Origin: Zoroaster sp. YZ-2022
Lineage: Eukaryota; Echinodermata; Asteroidea; Forcipulatida; Zoroasteridae
Assembly: GCA_029582265.1 (NCBI GenBank)
Contig: CM055837.1
Coordinates: 7,577,926-7,641,925, forward strand
DNA length: 64,000 bases
Reading direction: 5' to 3'
Part shown: one piece after another, positions 33,208 to 44,888 of the stretch
How the letters are laid out: the number at the start of each line of letters is the position of its first letter
Numbering within the stretch: position 1 is the stretch's first letter
The notes under the pieces: model-generated
Database searches by the model: none
Seen by the model: the letters and a program-made list of their open reading frames with translations, nothing else
What the model was told of the DNA's origin: nothing
Made by a program: the position numbers and the translations under genes

Positions 33208-34000
33208 CTAAACGTGTTATCAAATACATTCCATAATTACATCCATCATAATTATTACTAATTTAGAGACACACTCACTCATTACTCGTTGTTAGAGAGG
33301 TACCGGATGTAATTTTACCCATGATGTTATCCAGCCCTATAATGTTGTACCAACGGCTGTAATGTTGTACCGGATGAGGATCATATCCGAAGTAATTCAA
33401 ATCTTCATTCATTATGTAGTCCAGTCAGTAATATTGGAGTCGCGTAAATGAAGAATATAATGATTATTAGAAATATTTTAATAATAAATTTTAGTTTGAT
33501 TTGTTTTGTCGTTTTATATTAGACCAAAAAAGTCTCCAGTTTCCATTCTCCGTGCGCATCAGACCTCAGATCCGCGCGTCCGCATTTGTGGTTTTCTTTT
33601 TGTTTTGAAACGATGTCAAAACTTGATCGATTTGAATTCTGCCGCGCTTTATTTTAAACTACCTTTTCTCCCACATATATAGGGGTATGAACGTTTGCCC
33701 GATTTGTGCGGTCTCTCTTAGCCACCGTACTTTGTGTATGGGAATATTTATCATTTGTTAAAAAAAATATACCAAAAAAATTAAGAAGCGGGTAAAAGCA
33801 CCAATTTTGAAGCCGACCTATAACAAGAATTTTGGCCTTTTAATTGACAAATGTATACGCGGAGCCAATCCAGCGCACGTCATTAAAATCGATGTAGGGA
33901 CAAGAATTCGAAGCACTGTTGTACAAAATAATTGGTTTGTCGCCACGGTTATGTCCACCAGAATTTTAAACAAGAACACGCAGGTCTCGAAAATAATTGG

Positions 34001-34273
34001 TAAAACTTGTAGCTTTGCATGGTGAGGATGATAAGTAAGACTAATTGCGGTGACACCATATGGAATCTCAATGAGTAGTAATTAGTTCTGAAAAGAACTG
34101 GAGGTACAACTCGACGTTTCGATCAGTATGCTCTGATCGTTCTCAGGAGAATGCACATTCTCCTGAGGACGATCAGAGCATACTGATCGAAACGTCGAGT
34201 TGTACCTCCAGTTCTTTTCAGAACTAATTACTACTCATTGAGATTCCACATGGTGTCACCGCAATTAGTCTTA
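34001..34273. mobile_element. Palindromic Penelope-like insertion with a 13-bp target duplication
   Basis: A head-to-head inverted repeat: 34035-34148 is mirrored by 34155-34272 around 'atgcac'. The flanks are TCGAAAATAATTG on both sides (33988-34000 and 34274-34286). Copy D has the uninterrupted site at 58659-58671. The plus-strand half contains CTC-CTGAGGA (34160-34169), an inverted pair CGATCAG/CTGATCG, GAAAC (34189-34193), and GTC-GAG (34194-34199), hammerhead-like. There is no reverse transcriptase frame, so it is a non-autonomous terminal piece. Penelope assignment rests on motif and on the inverted arrangement. Confidence 0.6.
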
Positions 34274-36954
34274 TCGAAAATAATTGTTAACTCGGTAAGC
34301 TCCTTTCGTTGACGAAGGAGGAGCGGAAGTTGAAGAACTGATGCACAAAACAATGGCCTTATTGCCGAGGAGTTTAAACGTGAACGTCACTGAAGGTTCA
34401 ACTGGTTCTCATATTTCTGGAAATAATATTATGGTTAATGATGTTGTTAAAACGTTTCTAAAACGTTTGCACAATACAGTACAACGTTTTAAAATGTTTT
34501 TACAATGTAATTTGATTTTCATTTTGCAACCATACACTATGAAGTTGTGAAAAGGCCTGTATTTTATGTTAATTTCAATATGTCACATTTTATTCACAAA
34601 CTGTTGAATACAGCATACAAACTGAGAAACTGGGGGTATGTGGTAAGTGAAAAGTATGCAATGTGCATTATTTTAGTGTAATATACATTTTCAACGCAGA
34701 TTCGGCTTATTTTTGTGCTCACCAATTGTGTATAAATAATTAAATATTCTGCCATACAAGAAGCACAGCGTATGACATTTAGATATAGGTAAACCCACTC
34801 GTATCTTAGCAACTGTAAACAACAAACCGCTGTCAATTAATAAATCGATTGAGTACATTGAAATGCTCAGTGACTGCCTAGAAATATATTTAAAAAAATT
34901 GAGGGACATATTTTTTCCAGTTGATTAATCACCGTAGCGTTGTCTTCATAAATCCTATACTAGACTGCTTAGCGATGCAAGTATAAGTTGCTAAGAACCA
35001 TGCATGTTTATGCATGGGAAACGCGAAGGTGATAAGACATATTGTCGATGAGAACCACTGTAATTCATTTAGGCATTTAAAAAACTCTTCTGACAACTAT
35101 TTCGTGAAACTTGCCCCTTTCTTAATTGCATTATGTCCCAGGACCAGGACCTGACCTGCTTTTTGTAACTTTTTCTGTTGTGTTCATTTCACACATGACT
35201 AGCTATTTCGTCTATTTTGCCTTTGAGCAAGAACCTGCTATGTTTGAAACGTAAGGCCAATAACATTTATTTGCATTTATACTACATGTCCTTTAGGTTG
35301 GTAAGCAGTTTGCAATCTGCTAATTCTCTATTTACTTTTGAAGAGGATTACATAATTTAAAGAATGAAATGTCGAAAATGGCCCGTAAATTGAATGAATT
35401 TTAGAAGGAATTAAGTGTGATAGATTTTAAGTGTGATAGATTGATATATGACTTGGCTATACTATGTTTAATCAAAGGAAACAATGACAGTGATTACTTC
35501 AGCTTTAAAAGACAAATAATATGCAAATGATGATGACCTTCCTATATTCTTTAACACTATCACGATGATGGGATCTCACTCAGTAATACAACAACAGAAA
35601 CATGGTATTATAGTAAATATGTCCGTAAATAAATTTATCTATGTTCCAATGAAAACAAATATTATTGGAAACATCTTTAAACGTTTAATATTAAGTTATC
35701 TCTTGCCCCATTTTAAATGGTATTCCACTTTCGCAAAAATAACCAAATTAAAGAAAAATATTTTGGAAATGGGCGGTACATTTAATGAAAAAAAATCATT
35801 TCTCCTGAAGACAATTACATTATACTAATCGAAACGTCAAGTTATCTCACTTTGGGTTATCCTATACGGTGGTCTTACAATGACACCGTAGCTTTGCGAT
35901 GCGGACCATGAATGCCGTAACAAAAGGCCAACGTACGAGTGCTTAAATATAAGGAAGTGCACACTTCTGGTATAATGATTGTAAATAGATCACAGCTGTG
36001 ATACATTTCAAGGTTGTAATACATCACGTGTTCTTATAAACGACATCATCTAATACGGAATAATTTCTCAAGACGTTTGGTAACCAACTTCACATCAAGC
36101 AAGTTTTTATGTTATTCGGTAATTTGTAATCCGGAGTAATTATCACAAGGTGTACACTCCCTTGAAATCATTCATAGGGTGAATTTCATAACAATTACTA
36201 CAGTTATTGCACCTCCAAAACCGAGATAGGCTAGTACCAACAACTGTGTCATGAATGAACAATCTGATGAAAGTTCATTCTAATTGTTTTTCCAGTTTCA
36301 TTATCTAAAAAAATATTATTTCGATTGGTATTTACATATGTACTGCTGTACAATTTAAAATATACTATTATTGTCTACATCACACGATGAGAATACTCTG
36401 AACAATTATATCAGCGACGCTGATAAAGAAAATCACATCTAATAGTAATTTACAATACGTGCGTGAAAGGATTTAATCGATCGATATCTCTCTGCAAACG
36501 GCTTCCTCTTTTCTTTGCGGAAACAAATTCATGGTCGACTCGGGTGGGAATCATGTTGCTGTAGAGTCAATGAAGACTATCGATCGTATGCTCGAGGATT
36601 GTACTGAATATTGTTTTCGGTTTTTATTATTTATGTTCTTAACTGTCAAACTGATCAACATATTCAAATCTTAGCGACATGGATCTTTCCATTTTGATGT
36701 TAACATATATATTTGTGTTTAGAGGAACAATCCTATGGGAAATTAATAATAAAACACAACGTCATTTGTCAAATATGAACACCACTGTAGTTTGAAACAC
36801 CCAGCTTTTACGGAGTTCATTATGTGAACACTTTAGTCATATTGGTTCTGGGAATTTTTTTTCTTGAACCATACAATCACCAAAATAGCACAATTTCATC
36901 ATTGTGCCGTCGCAAGAGTTACGAAAAATGTATGTATTTAAGCCGAACCAAGGA

Positions 36955-37990
36955 AAGAATGTCGTATCCGGCCGCCACTTTTTAAGGGCGTTTTTGGAAT
37001 TTTTTTGCAACCACTAACCAGTTAAAAAATCATTCTATCGATTTTTGGTGGTACAGAAAGCAAAAACTATCTTTAAATCCACTTTTATGATGGTTTTCGG
37101 ACTTGATTTCCCTTCTAAAAAAATCCTCCCCTTCAGAAAATAGAAGGATCCTATTATAGTTGCCACTACGCATGTACAATGACTGTGTTGGTCACTAATT
37201 GTGGAGTTTACAAGATCAGTCTGACATGACTGAGGAAGTCATCGTATACCAAAAATGCCTGATTTTTCATAAAATAAATATCCTGGAATAATTTGAAGTA
37301 TATGTCCATCATCATGCATATGTTCTCCACCTTACCAGGTAGGTAAGATTACATTATTGGTTATATTTAATGAAAAATAGTGGCGGCCAGATACGACATT
37401 CTACCCGAGTAAAATACCGGTATCCGTCGACAATATGCTTACAAGATATCTTGAAATTGAAAGTACATTTATGCCTTTCTTAATTAACGTAAAACGTCAC
37501 CATCACGAGTCAAGCTTAAATCCGTGAACTTTGGGGAAACGCTGCTCAGCACAAGATGTCTTTACAAACCTTTCATGTATTTATAAACACCCAAAAAAGG
37601 TTTGCATAACGCATTGAGAAATTCAGAAATATTGCAAGTGCAATTATACCTTTACTATGAGTTAACACGAAACATGAATCCTATAAAAACAAATTTGTGG
37701 ATTTTAAAGATAGTTTTCGCTTTCTTTACCCCCAAAAATTGATTGAATAATTTTTAACTGGTTAGTGGTTACAAAAAAATTCCCCCAAAACCCTTAAAAA
37801 GTGGCGGTCGGATACGACATTCTTTCCTCATCGTATACCAAAAATGCCCGATTTTTCATAAAATAAATATCCTGGAATAATTTGAAGTATGTGTCCATCA
37901 TCATCCATATGTTCTCCACCTTACTAGGTAGGTAAGATTACATTATTGGTTACATTGAATGAGAAAAAAGTGGCAGTCGGATATGACATT
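36955..37990. repeat. Inverted and direct repeats flanking exon 1 side of intron 1, copy C
   Basis: 36955-37090 ('agaatgtcgtatccggccgc' onward) is mirrored at about 37690-37830 ('gtggcggtcggatacgacat'). Separately, 37232-37402 ('catcgtataccaaaaatgcc' onward) is repeated directly at about 37832-37990. The result is a compound structure ending just at the exon 1 donor. Copy D has only the exon-proximal parts (62035-62235). Confidence 0.75.
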
Positions 37991-37998
37991 ATACTTAC

Positions 37999-38324
37999 CT
38001 GTTCGTCGGTGTAGGAGTAGACCCAACCTTGTCTCTGGACCAAATGATGGGAGCCATGGTAGTCTGAAGCGGTGACGAGTTCACACTGTCCTGACGATAC
38101 CTCGTAGTTCGCTGAGTGACATGACACCGAAGCTTCGCAAACCAGATGACATAATTTCTGTGTCTTGGTATGTGTTGAGGTGCTGTTAAAACCCACCAAG
38201 GCAACATCAATCATTGCACACCACACATTATTGCATGATTTTAGCGCATTCCCTTAATAGGTGCAGATATCACAATCAGAAACAAGGATATAAAGGCAGT
38301 CCACCATGCTCCGATGGTCGCCAT
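37999..38324 (-). pseudogene. Copy C exon 1: signal peptide plus PAN/Apple, frameshifted
   Basis: 326 nt against 327 in copies B and D. An A is missing near 38251 (gggaatgcgctaa), so translation from the normal ATG gives the signal peptide, then ..PIKGMR and a stop. The remaining PAN sequence is intact in the shifted frame (..WCAMIDVALVGFNSTST.., C and GWVYSYTDEQ), and the donor CAG|gtaagt is good. A later ATG would give the domain without a signal peptide. Deletion or base-calling error in a short A run. Confidence 0.8.
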
Positions 38325-38439
38325 TGTTATTCTGATTTACAGCGCGTCAGCGTGATTACATGCCGAGCCAGAGCGGTTTGGCGATAACTAAATCGAGCAA
38401 GACCTTGCGGACCATTTCACTCTCATGAAATCGCTTAAA

Positions 38440-38485
38440 TTCCTGACCAATCAGATAGCGCTGATCACCAATGACGTCACAAACA
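38440..38485 (-). promoter_or_regulatory. Conserved CCAAT and CRE-like sites upstream of copy C
   Basis: CCAAT at 38447-38451 and TGACGTCA at 38472-38479, in the same order and spacing as in copies B and D, about 120-155 bp from the ATG. 'cagatagcgctgatc' lies between. Function is inferred. Confidence 0.45.
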
Positions 38486-41400
38486 TTAATTACATATTAA
38501 TAAGCCATGCCCTGGCGAATCTTCAGAACAAACATCGTGATATCGTCTGTGAATAATGATAAAAATATAACTAGGTGACAATTGTCCGAAAGATACTTCC
38601 TTCAGAATCTGGTATTTATTCTGCGATAGACAAACGACTTACCAAATAAGATAACTGATGAACTGGGGTTTTGACAAATCTGTGAAAATATGACGAATTG
38701 TACCAGTGTGTTGTTTGTCTTTTACGATAATAACTAAGTTTTTGTATTATTTAAAAAAATATTTGTGATTGGTATATACCTAGATAAGGCCTTTACTACT
38801 TATTTACATAAAATTAATTCAATAGAAAACATTCAACATAATATAGACGATACAAGAAAAAATAAGAGAAAGGAAATTCGGTTCTTTCGATTGCCTTTTA
38901 ATAGTTTTAATAGCGTTAACATTGATAAAATGGTGCAAAAATATTAAAAGTGACTCAGACACCAGTGGCGAATACAGGATGTGGCAAATGGATGATACAC
39001 CTGATAGGAGCACCTCTCATCTTTTGATGATTAAAAACATAACATTTTCCGAAGCAAAAATAAGCAGTTTACGGTCTCGCCAAAACACAATCTCCAGTTT
39101 GAATTCCCGCACATAACGCAGCCTATTCGTGGTTCAAGCCACGACTAGACTTGCGTGATCGATTCTTGATTGCCGCTGAATGATTGCAGTGGTGCGTCGA
39201 GTGAGGGCGATCTAGCCACACTGATTATAGGCGACATGATTAAAAACAAATGTATTTCTTTGACACCAACATGACATCGGTCGGGCACCGGCGCCCTCGC
39301 GCTATGGTTATTAGTTGATGCTTGTATGTTCCCATAATTATTACATTCTGCTCAATGTGTTTTTTGTTTAGACTGGCTTAAAATTAAGTTTTTATCAGCT
39401 GGTCTTTGTGTTTCATTTGTTTTAAGTTAAGGTGTAGAATTGATAATTAGTTTATAAATGTTTCGATACTAACCTAAAACGTACTAAGAAGCTGATGGTT
39501 GTATCAATCTTCCATAGAAATAAATGATGTCTGAAGTGCAGACATTTTTAAAAAATGTTTTAATATTTCCGGTTTGAATTTACGAAAGAGTTCTCTTTCC
39601 CTAATTTCACATTAGAATGAATACACACATCTGAGCGACATGACATATGAAGATACGCAAAGTACGTCTTGTGTATACAATAAACATGCTAATTGTATCG
39701 ACTAGCATAACCTATGTGAGGGGCTGCATGATAAAATAAAATCTCAACAAGTCCCGTCTATAAACCACTTTTGAACCAGAATCCGTTGGTTTTGTTTTTA
39801 TAAAGATTCAAGGAGGTTTCAGAATAATCAGACTGAACAGGTTTCAAACATCCGCCTCGTCTTTCTTCGCCACTGGTCACTGTTGGTATAAATTTTACAC
39901 ATTAATAATTATTACGTCTAGTTCAGTGGCGAAGCCAGTTTTTGTTATTAATAGTATTTTTCATTAAATATAGCCTATTTCATATAAATATTATTTTGTT
40001 CATATTTTGCAAAACTTTAAATAAACATCTTGTTTTACAAATAAAAACAGTTATCAATCATAAATATCGATTATTTTGTTGTAAATTTCTCAGTTCATTT
40101 TTCAAAACATTATTATTTTTTTAATTCATAGTTATGAATATCCAAAACCTTGGGTGCAAATTTTAGCACTTAATTTACAATTTCTCAAACTGGTCAACAG
40201 AGGGCACCACAACCCCTGATAATCACTGGCTGCACCACTTCACTAGATACATGACAGATAACAAAGATATCATATTTACGTCTAAATTTATAAATTTCGT
40301 TAAACACATGCAATTAAGCAAATTAAAAGAAATCACAAATAAATGGACAATATCGTCACGATCAACAGGGCATATAATCAGAGTGCTAGTTTCAGATTGA
40401 CTGATAATAATACCCCAAATGATAAGGTCATATTACCATAAATGAGCCAGTAATTTTCAGGCTTTGTGATCATCTTAAAACTAGGATAACAATTCCATGC
40501 CCTGTTGAAATTGTCCTCTCATCTTGACGATATTATATTGTCCCTTTAATCAATACGTTAATTTGAAGTAATACCTAAATGGCCTATATAGTTATGCGAG
40601 CATGCCATACTTTCAAAGTCTATATATACCTTTATCACGTTGAAACCATCTTGTTTTACTCCCATACAAATTAACATGACCAAACCGAGGCTAACAGGAA
40701 TATAGTCTGGCCCTTTTATGTATAGAAATCAGCGCTGTGATCGTATTAACGCACAGGGAACCTGACGAACTTATGGCTACACTGTGATCAAGGCAAATAC
40801 GATTTTGGTCAAGGTGATGTGTATTCATAGTTGATGAGGTTCAATACATAAACATAGGAACCAACCTATGGAGGTTTCATCAATCAATCAGCACGTGACC
40901 GAGAACAAATTACAAACCGTCAATTTGCAATGAATTAAAGGGAAGATACAACATTGGTTATTATCAGATTATCAAATAAACGAATTACTATCTAAGAACT
41001 TACTTGGTGTAAAGTTGATACGAGTATCAATTATCCTGAGATATTATTTCATCTAAAACAGATTTTTTGTAAATTGACAAAAACCTAAAAATAAAGTGAA
41101 GTAAATAAAAAACATGTAACAGTTTGTCGTTGTTTTCTCAAAAACGTCAGGACCTATTGTGATGAAATTTTCACAAGTTAGTTTTATTATAAATTTCCTG
41201 AAAACTAGAGGGTTGAAATGACCATACATTACCAAATACCAATGTTATACCTTCCCTTGTAAAGGGCAACGTGTTTTACCCCATAGCAGACAGTACTACA
41301 ATTAAGTAAAATGAGATGGGCTTCTAAGTAAATGACAAGCAAGATAAGTTCCCTGTATAAATGAATGATTGGAAACCTCATAGACTACAAAGTCAGGGTA

Positions 41401-43580
41401 ACGTACATTTTGTTGGTAAAAATGATTCAAAACTCTTCCGGTAAAATGAATTCATTTCTGACAAAACTGTTTGAAAAAAAAGCCCAAATATACTAAATAT
41501 CGATCATAAGTGATCGACAGTATTTGACTACAGTTATTAATGTTTCACTCACATAAAATCGTTTCTGAATATTTAATTGCAGTTAATTACATTTTTACAA
41601 AACATGATTCTCAACTTAAAAGGGCCTATGAAATAGAAATGTTTTGACTTGATTTTGAGCACTTTCACTGCATACTGTTTCTGTTGTGTTTTCACAAACA
41701 GCGTGTATCAAGGAAAAGCATGACATTTTTTCACTTACCTCAAAATTAGACTTTCAACTGTCCAGATGCATGGATATTTGTTAAAATATGTATCTATATA
41801 AAACTTCATTTAATAGGCCCTTTACAAATATTTTGTTCTAGTCAAAGAATTGTCAATTAAAAAGCAACATCCAAAGATAAAGTCACAACTATTTACATTT
41901 GACTTTAATATAGAAATACCATATAGTGTATAAATTTACTCTATAAAGCTTCAATCACTAAATCCAACTGATTAAAAATCAGTGACAATTTTCTTATACA
42001 CCTGTTCATCTACATGTTACTCAGAGATATGTTGCGCCATGTTGCTCAAAGATATCTTAAATCTTATCAAAGAATTCATTGTTCAACATGAATAAAGATG
42101 AATAAAGAAATGCAATAAAGAAATGAATAAATAAATGCAATTTACTTATTACAATTTAAACAACAAATTTCACTGATTATACTCTACAAACAAAATTCTT
42201 GGTTTCTTGTCCCCCAGTTTGTCACCTGCTGCAGACCCATTGTCGATGTTTTCCTAAACTCTGCTCAAATTTCACGTTATACTTCTGTTTCTTTATTCAT
42301 TGTGAAACTGTTATCAGGTGAGTGTACATGCTTGAGATATAGTTTGTATGTTGCCCATTTGTTATGACTTGCATAAATGATTGTGGTCGCCAAACACAAC
42401 ACATCTCTAAAACATGACACTACACCATGTCTGAAGGTGAACCTCGACCAGAAACCAGAGGTGTTTTTACAATTTCGGCCTGATCAGGATTTTGTTTTGA
42501 TTTCTCTGCATGACCACTAAGTGCAAACTTACTACCTACACAAGTTCTTTTAACTCAAATCTCAAAAGCCACGTAAATAAATTTCTTTGTAACACAAAAT
42601 GTTGAAAAGTTATTTAACTATATGATACAAGAATGTAGGCATATGCTTTTTGCTCCCCACCAAAAAGAGTTAACACTAAAAAACCCACAAATAATTATCC
42701 GTTCAGATCGATGTTCAGATCGATGTTATTTTTCTATATTTGTGTTTTTAATTTAGGCATTTATCAAAACTGTACCGTGTGTGTATTTGTAATTCGGCTT
42801 TCATAAGAAATAGTGCAATTTAAATCAAACAAATGTATTAATAAAAATAGTTGTATTTTTTATTTTAAGATGTACTTGATGACAAATAACTTTTCAAAGA
42901 CTTAAACAGACAAAGCGCTACACCCAAGAGAAGATCACTACTATTTAAATACTGAACAATATAGAAATATACAATCAAGAAATAGAATTTCCATTGAAAT
43001 TCAGTCACTAAATCTAACTGTTTTCAGTCACAAAAATTCCCTGGTACCTTATCTCCGTGATCTCCGTGTGCGTCTACTCCTGCTGAACGCTTGTCAATGT
43101 GTGTTTTTTTTCTTCAAATTTATTCCAGTACTACATTTTACACGATGACGCTTCTATCTGCTGATTTGCTTTCTTCAGAAATAGTTCTTTTTCTGCTTAA
43201 TATAATAATTTAATATTTTTCTCATAAGTCATTTCTGAATCATATTTATATGTATGTTTAATCAGAAATAGTTCTTTTCTAACGTGCTTAATATAATAAT
43301 TTAATATTTTTCTTATAATTTATTTTTCATCTGTATACATGTGTATGTAGTTGGAAAACAAAGCTGAAACCTTCAAGCAATACTGCGAAACAGCACCGGT
43401 TTGAAGATGACCTCCAACCAGAAACCGAAGAGTTTTGAAAATAAACATCAACTTGATTACATATTTATAAAACAATTCATCAATAAATCTGATGCAAAAA
43501 CATATTTGTTTTATTGCGTTATTCTTAGTTGAATAAAGCCTCCATATCACTTTTTACATTATGTTATTATTGAATCGAGC
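38486..43580. other. Intergenic DNA between copies C and E; mirror of 6950-11280
   Basis: AT-rich and without a supportable gene. 38486-39660 also lines up directly with 62725-63880. It contains a TTAA MITE (40341-40550). 42880-43580 has no mirror in the window and includes a local repeat ('cagaaatagttctttt' with 'cttaatataataatttaata' at about 43178 and again about 43262). Frames of 60-100 aa are not conserved between arms. Confidence 0.55.
40341..40550 (-). mobile_element. TTAA MITE, copy 5 (mirror of copy 1)
   Basis: From 'ggacaatatcgtcacgatca' to 'gacgatattatattgtccct' plus 'ttaa'. It occupies the mirror position of 9235-9443 in the inverted arm, so the insertion predates that duplication. 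Confidence 0.7.
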
Positions 43581-43582
43581 AA

Positions 43583-43656
43583 AGAACAATTACTGAAGCG
43601 AAAGTTGACCCTGTGACCTCCGGATTACCATATACTGGTACTCTACCAATTGAGCT
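43583..43656 (-). repeat. tRNA-derived fragment (SINE head)
   Basis: Minus strand: AGCTCAATTGGTAGAGTacc, then 'ggtaatccggaggtcacagg' and GTCAACTTTC. Same as 27222-27298, and it marks the start of the direct duplication that carries copy E. The B box is degenerate, so it is not a working tRNA gene. Confidence 0.6.
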
Positions 43657-43738
43657 GTTTAGTTCTATAGTTGGACATAACACTGTGTTCACCGGGACCA
43701 TTGTTATAAACAGTGGCCCCCGTAACAAACATTTCTTG

Positions 43739-44069
43739 ATTTAATTTTGCCCTACACCGACGTGTGTATAGCACTGTATACTCGGTGCTTTCCGAGCTTG
43801 CCCGATGACGATTGGCCGGCTCGAATCCTATACAGCAGCGGGTTCCGATGCTATATAGGATTCTAGCCGGCCAATCGTCATCGGGCAGGTTAAGACGTTA
43901 AGAGGTTAAGACGTCTGCACCAGTAAGCAGGAGGTCGTGGGTTCGAATCCCGCCCTAGTCGCCTGTGTAGTTTTTTCACAGACACTCGGAATGCACTGCT
44001 ATACACACGTCGGTGTAGGGCAAAATTAAATCAATTGTTTATCTCCCGATGCAAGAATTTCACAAACCT
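43739..44069 (+). mobile_element. tRNA-containing foldback element, 331 bp, 12-bp target duplication
   Basis: Flanked by AAACATTTCTTG on both sides (43727-43738 and 44070-44081); copy C has one copy of the site and no element (27366-27377). Inside, 'atttaattttgccctacacc' is mirrored by 'ggtgtagggcaaaattaaat', and a second palindrome sits at about 43800-43820 / 43865-43886 (gccggccaatcgtcatcggg). At about 43895-43966 there is a tRNA-like stretch ending GGTTCGAATCCCGCC. The right terminal piece also occurs at about 12920-13000 and 21010-21090. Long duplication and tRNA promoter suggest retroposition; inverted ends suggest a DNA element. Confidence 0.7.
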
Positions 44070-44334
44070 AAACATTTCTTGGGCGGATTTCTGAGTTTTT
44101 GCAACTTTCTCTAACGGGTAGTATTCCAATAAACCTTGCATTTTGAATTAAGATGGCATGAACCATTTATAAGCGATTTAAGTTTATAAATGTGTATGTT
44201 CAGAATAGGCCTAACTTGGGCAGAATGATTTCTCAGAATGTTTGATACCATCACCGACTTGAGAGCAATTGTACACCTTCAGGTATGTTTTTGAACGTTT
44301 TATTTTAATGACTAATAAAGTAAAGGGGCTTAAG

Positions 44335-44699
44335 GCCAAAAAAGTCTCTGGTTTCATCGGTCGGCTTCAAAATCGGTGCAGTGATGAGCAGTTTTTATTT
44401 TTTTATTTAAATTTGTATTTTTTTCCCAATAGGGAAATATGTGTATACACGGGGACCAAATTGCCCATATACAAAATATGGTGGCTAAGAGAGGCCTCAC
44501 AAATCGGGCAAACATTCATATACCCCTGTGTGAAAAAGTCATTTAAAATACAGCACGGCAGAATTCCAATCGATCAAGAAAGTTTGGCTGCAATTAGACA
44601 TCGTTTTATAACAACAACAACAGAAAATTAAAAATGCCAACGCGTGGGTCTGAGGCGGCGCGCACGGAGGGAGAACAGAAACCGGAGACTTTTATTGCC
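44335..44699. mobile_element. MITE with AGTCTC..GGTTTC ends, 365 bp, reference copy
   Basis: Inverted ends 'gccaaaaaagtctctggttt' and the mirror of 'aaaccggagacttttattgc', flanked by TAAG at 44331-44334 and 44700-44703. Copy C has an uninterrupted 'ctttaagttgttg' near 27634. It lies 39 bp beyond the stop codon of copy E, so it would fall in the 3' untranslated region. The 120-aa plus-strand frame at 44269-44631 runs through it and is not a gene. Confidence 0.75.
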
Positions 44700-44738
44700 T
44701 AAGTTGTTGTAGTCTCTGAGTGATAAACACATACAATC

Positions 44739-44888
44739 TTACATGCAGCCGATGAGCTCGAAGCGCATACATTTCTCATATATCCATACAGTCGGTTGTA
44801 TGCGGATATATCTTGAGCGGATCATTCTCTGTGATGCGGACTGAACTGGGACTATCACTTCTATAGGATATTCCCTCGACGAGCCAAA
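44739..44888 (-). CDS. Copy E exon 7: C-terminal third of F5/8C, with stop
   Basis: 150 nt with TAA. Acceptor 'cattctcag', phase 0. Reads FGSSREYPIEVIVPVQSASQ, then RSRYIRIQPTVWIYEKCMRF and ELIGCM. It differs from copy C most in two loops (FGSSREYPIE against FYSQGASSTD, and QPTVWIYEK against RPTGYYNGM), the parts that form variable surface loops in discoidin domains. Confidence 0.88.
   Translation of the reverse strand, partial: FGSSREYPIEVIVPVQSASQRMIRSRYIRIQPTVWIYEKCMRFELIGCM

Larger units (their letters stand above)
33208..37998 (-). other. Intron 1 of copy C, 4.8 kb
   Basis: Lines up directly with 57744-62241 (intron 1 of copy D), apart from a 273-bp insertion here (34001-34273), a 108-bp insertion there (60752-60859), a replacement around 36955-37405 and a GCCGA repeat in D. 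It includes a MITE copy at 33515-33840. A relic 'ctcctgaagacaattacatt'..'aatcgaaacgtcaag' at about 35803-35842 resembles the hammerhead-like motif. Frames of 60-87 aa inside are not conserved as codons between C and D, so no nested gene is called. Confidence 0.6.
27676..38324 (-). pseudogene. Copy C: full PAN-HYR-HYR-F5/8C gene with two single-base deletions
   Basis: All seven exons are present in order and on one strand: 38324-37999, 33207-33135, 32397-32114, 31120-30854, 30669-30541, 29612-29425, 27825-27676. Splice phases agree at every junction and the stop TAA follows the F5/8C domain (..FELIGCI). An intact version would be a secreted protein of about 470 aa; surface recognition or adhesion is inferred from the domains. 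Two 1-base losses, in exon 1 (gggaatgcg against gggaaatgca) and exon 3 (ccatcacg against ccatccacg), each break the frame. Taken at face value this is a pseudogene; consensus or sequencing error at short homopolymers is the alternative. Confidence 0.7.

Noticed and set aside
35803..35842. Second intact hammerhead motif (and about 60274-60313)
   Set aside because: 'tgaagaca..aatcgaaacgtcaag' keeps GAAACGTC, but the stem II arms do not pair convincingly and the core is altered. Treated as a decayed relic.
38765..39116. Small conserved gene upstream of copy C (also near 63162 and 10750)
   Set aside because: Frames differ in start, length and reading frame between the copies, as expected for non-coding DNA that was duplicated.
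43895..43966. Functional tRNA gene
   Set aside because: A good B box, but the acceptor and D arms do not pair and it sits inside a mobile foldback. Same conclusion for 27222-27298, 43583-43656 and the SINE heads.
44269..44631. 120-aa plus-strand gene
   Set aside because: Runs through the 365-bp MITE and has no counterpart outside copies of that MITE.
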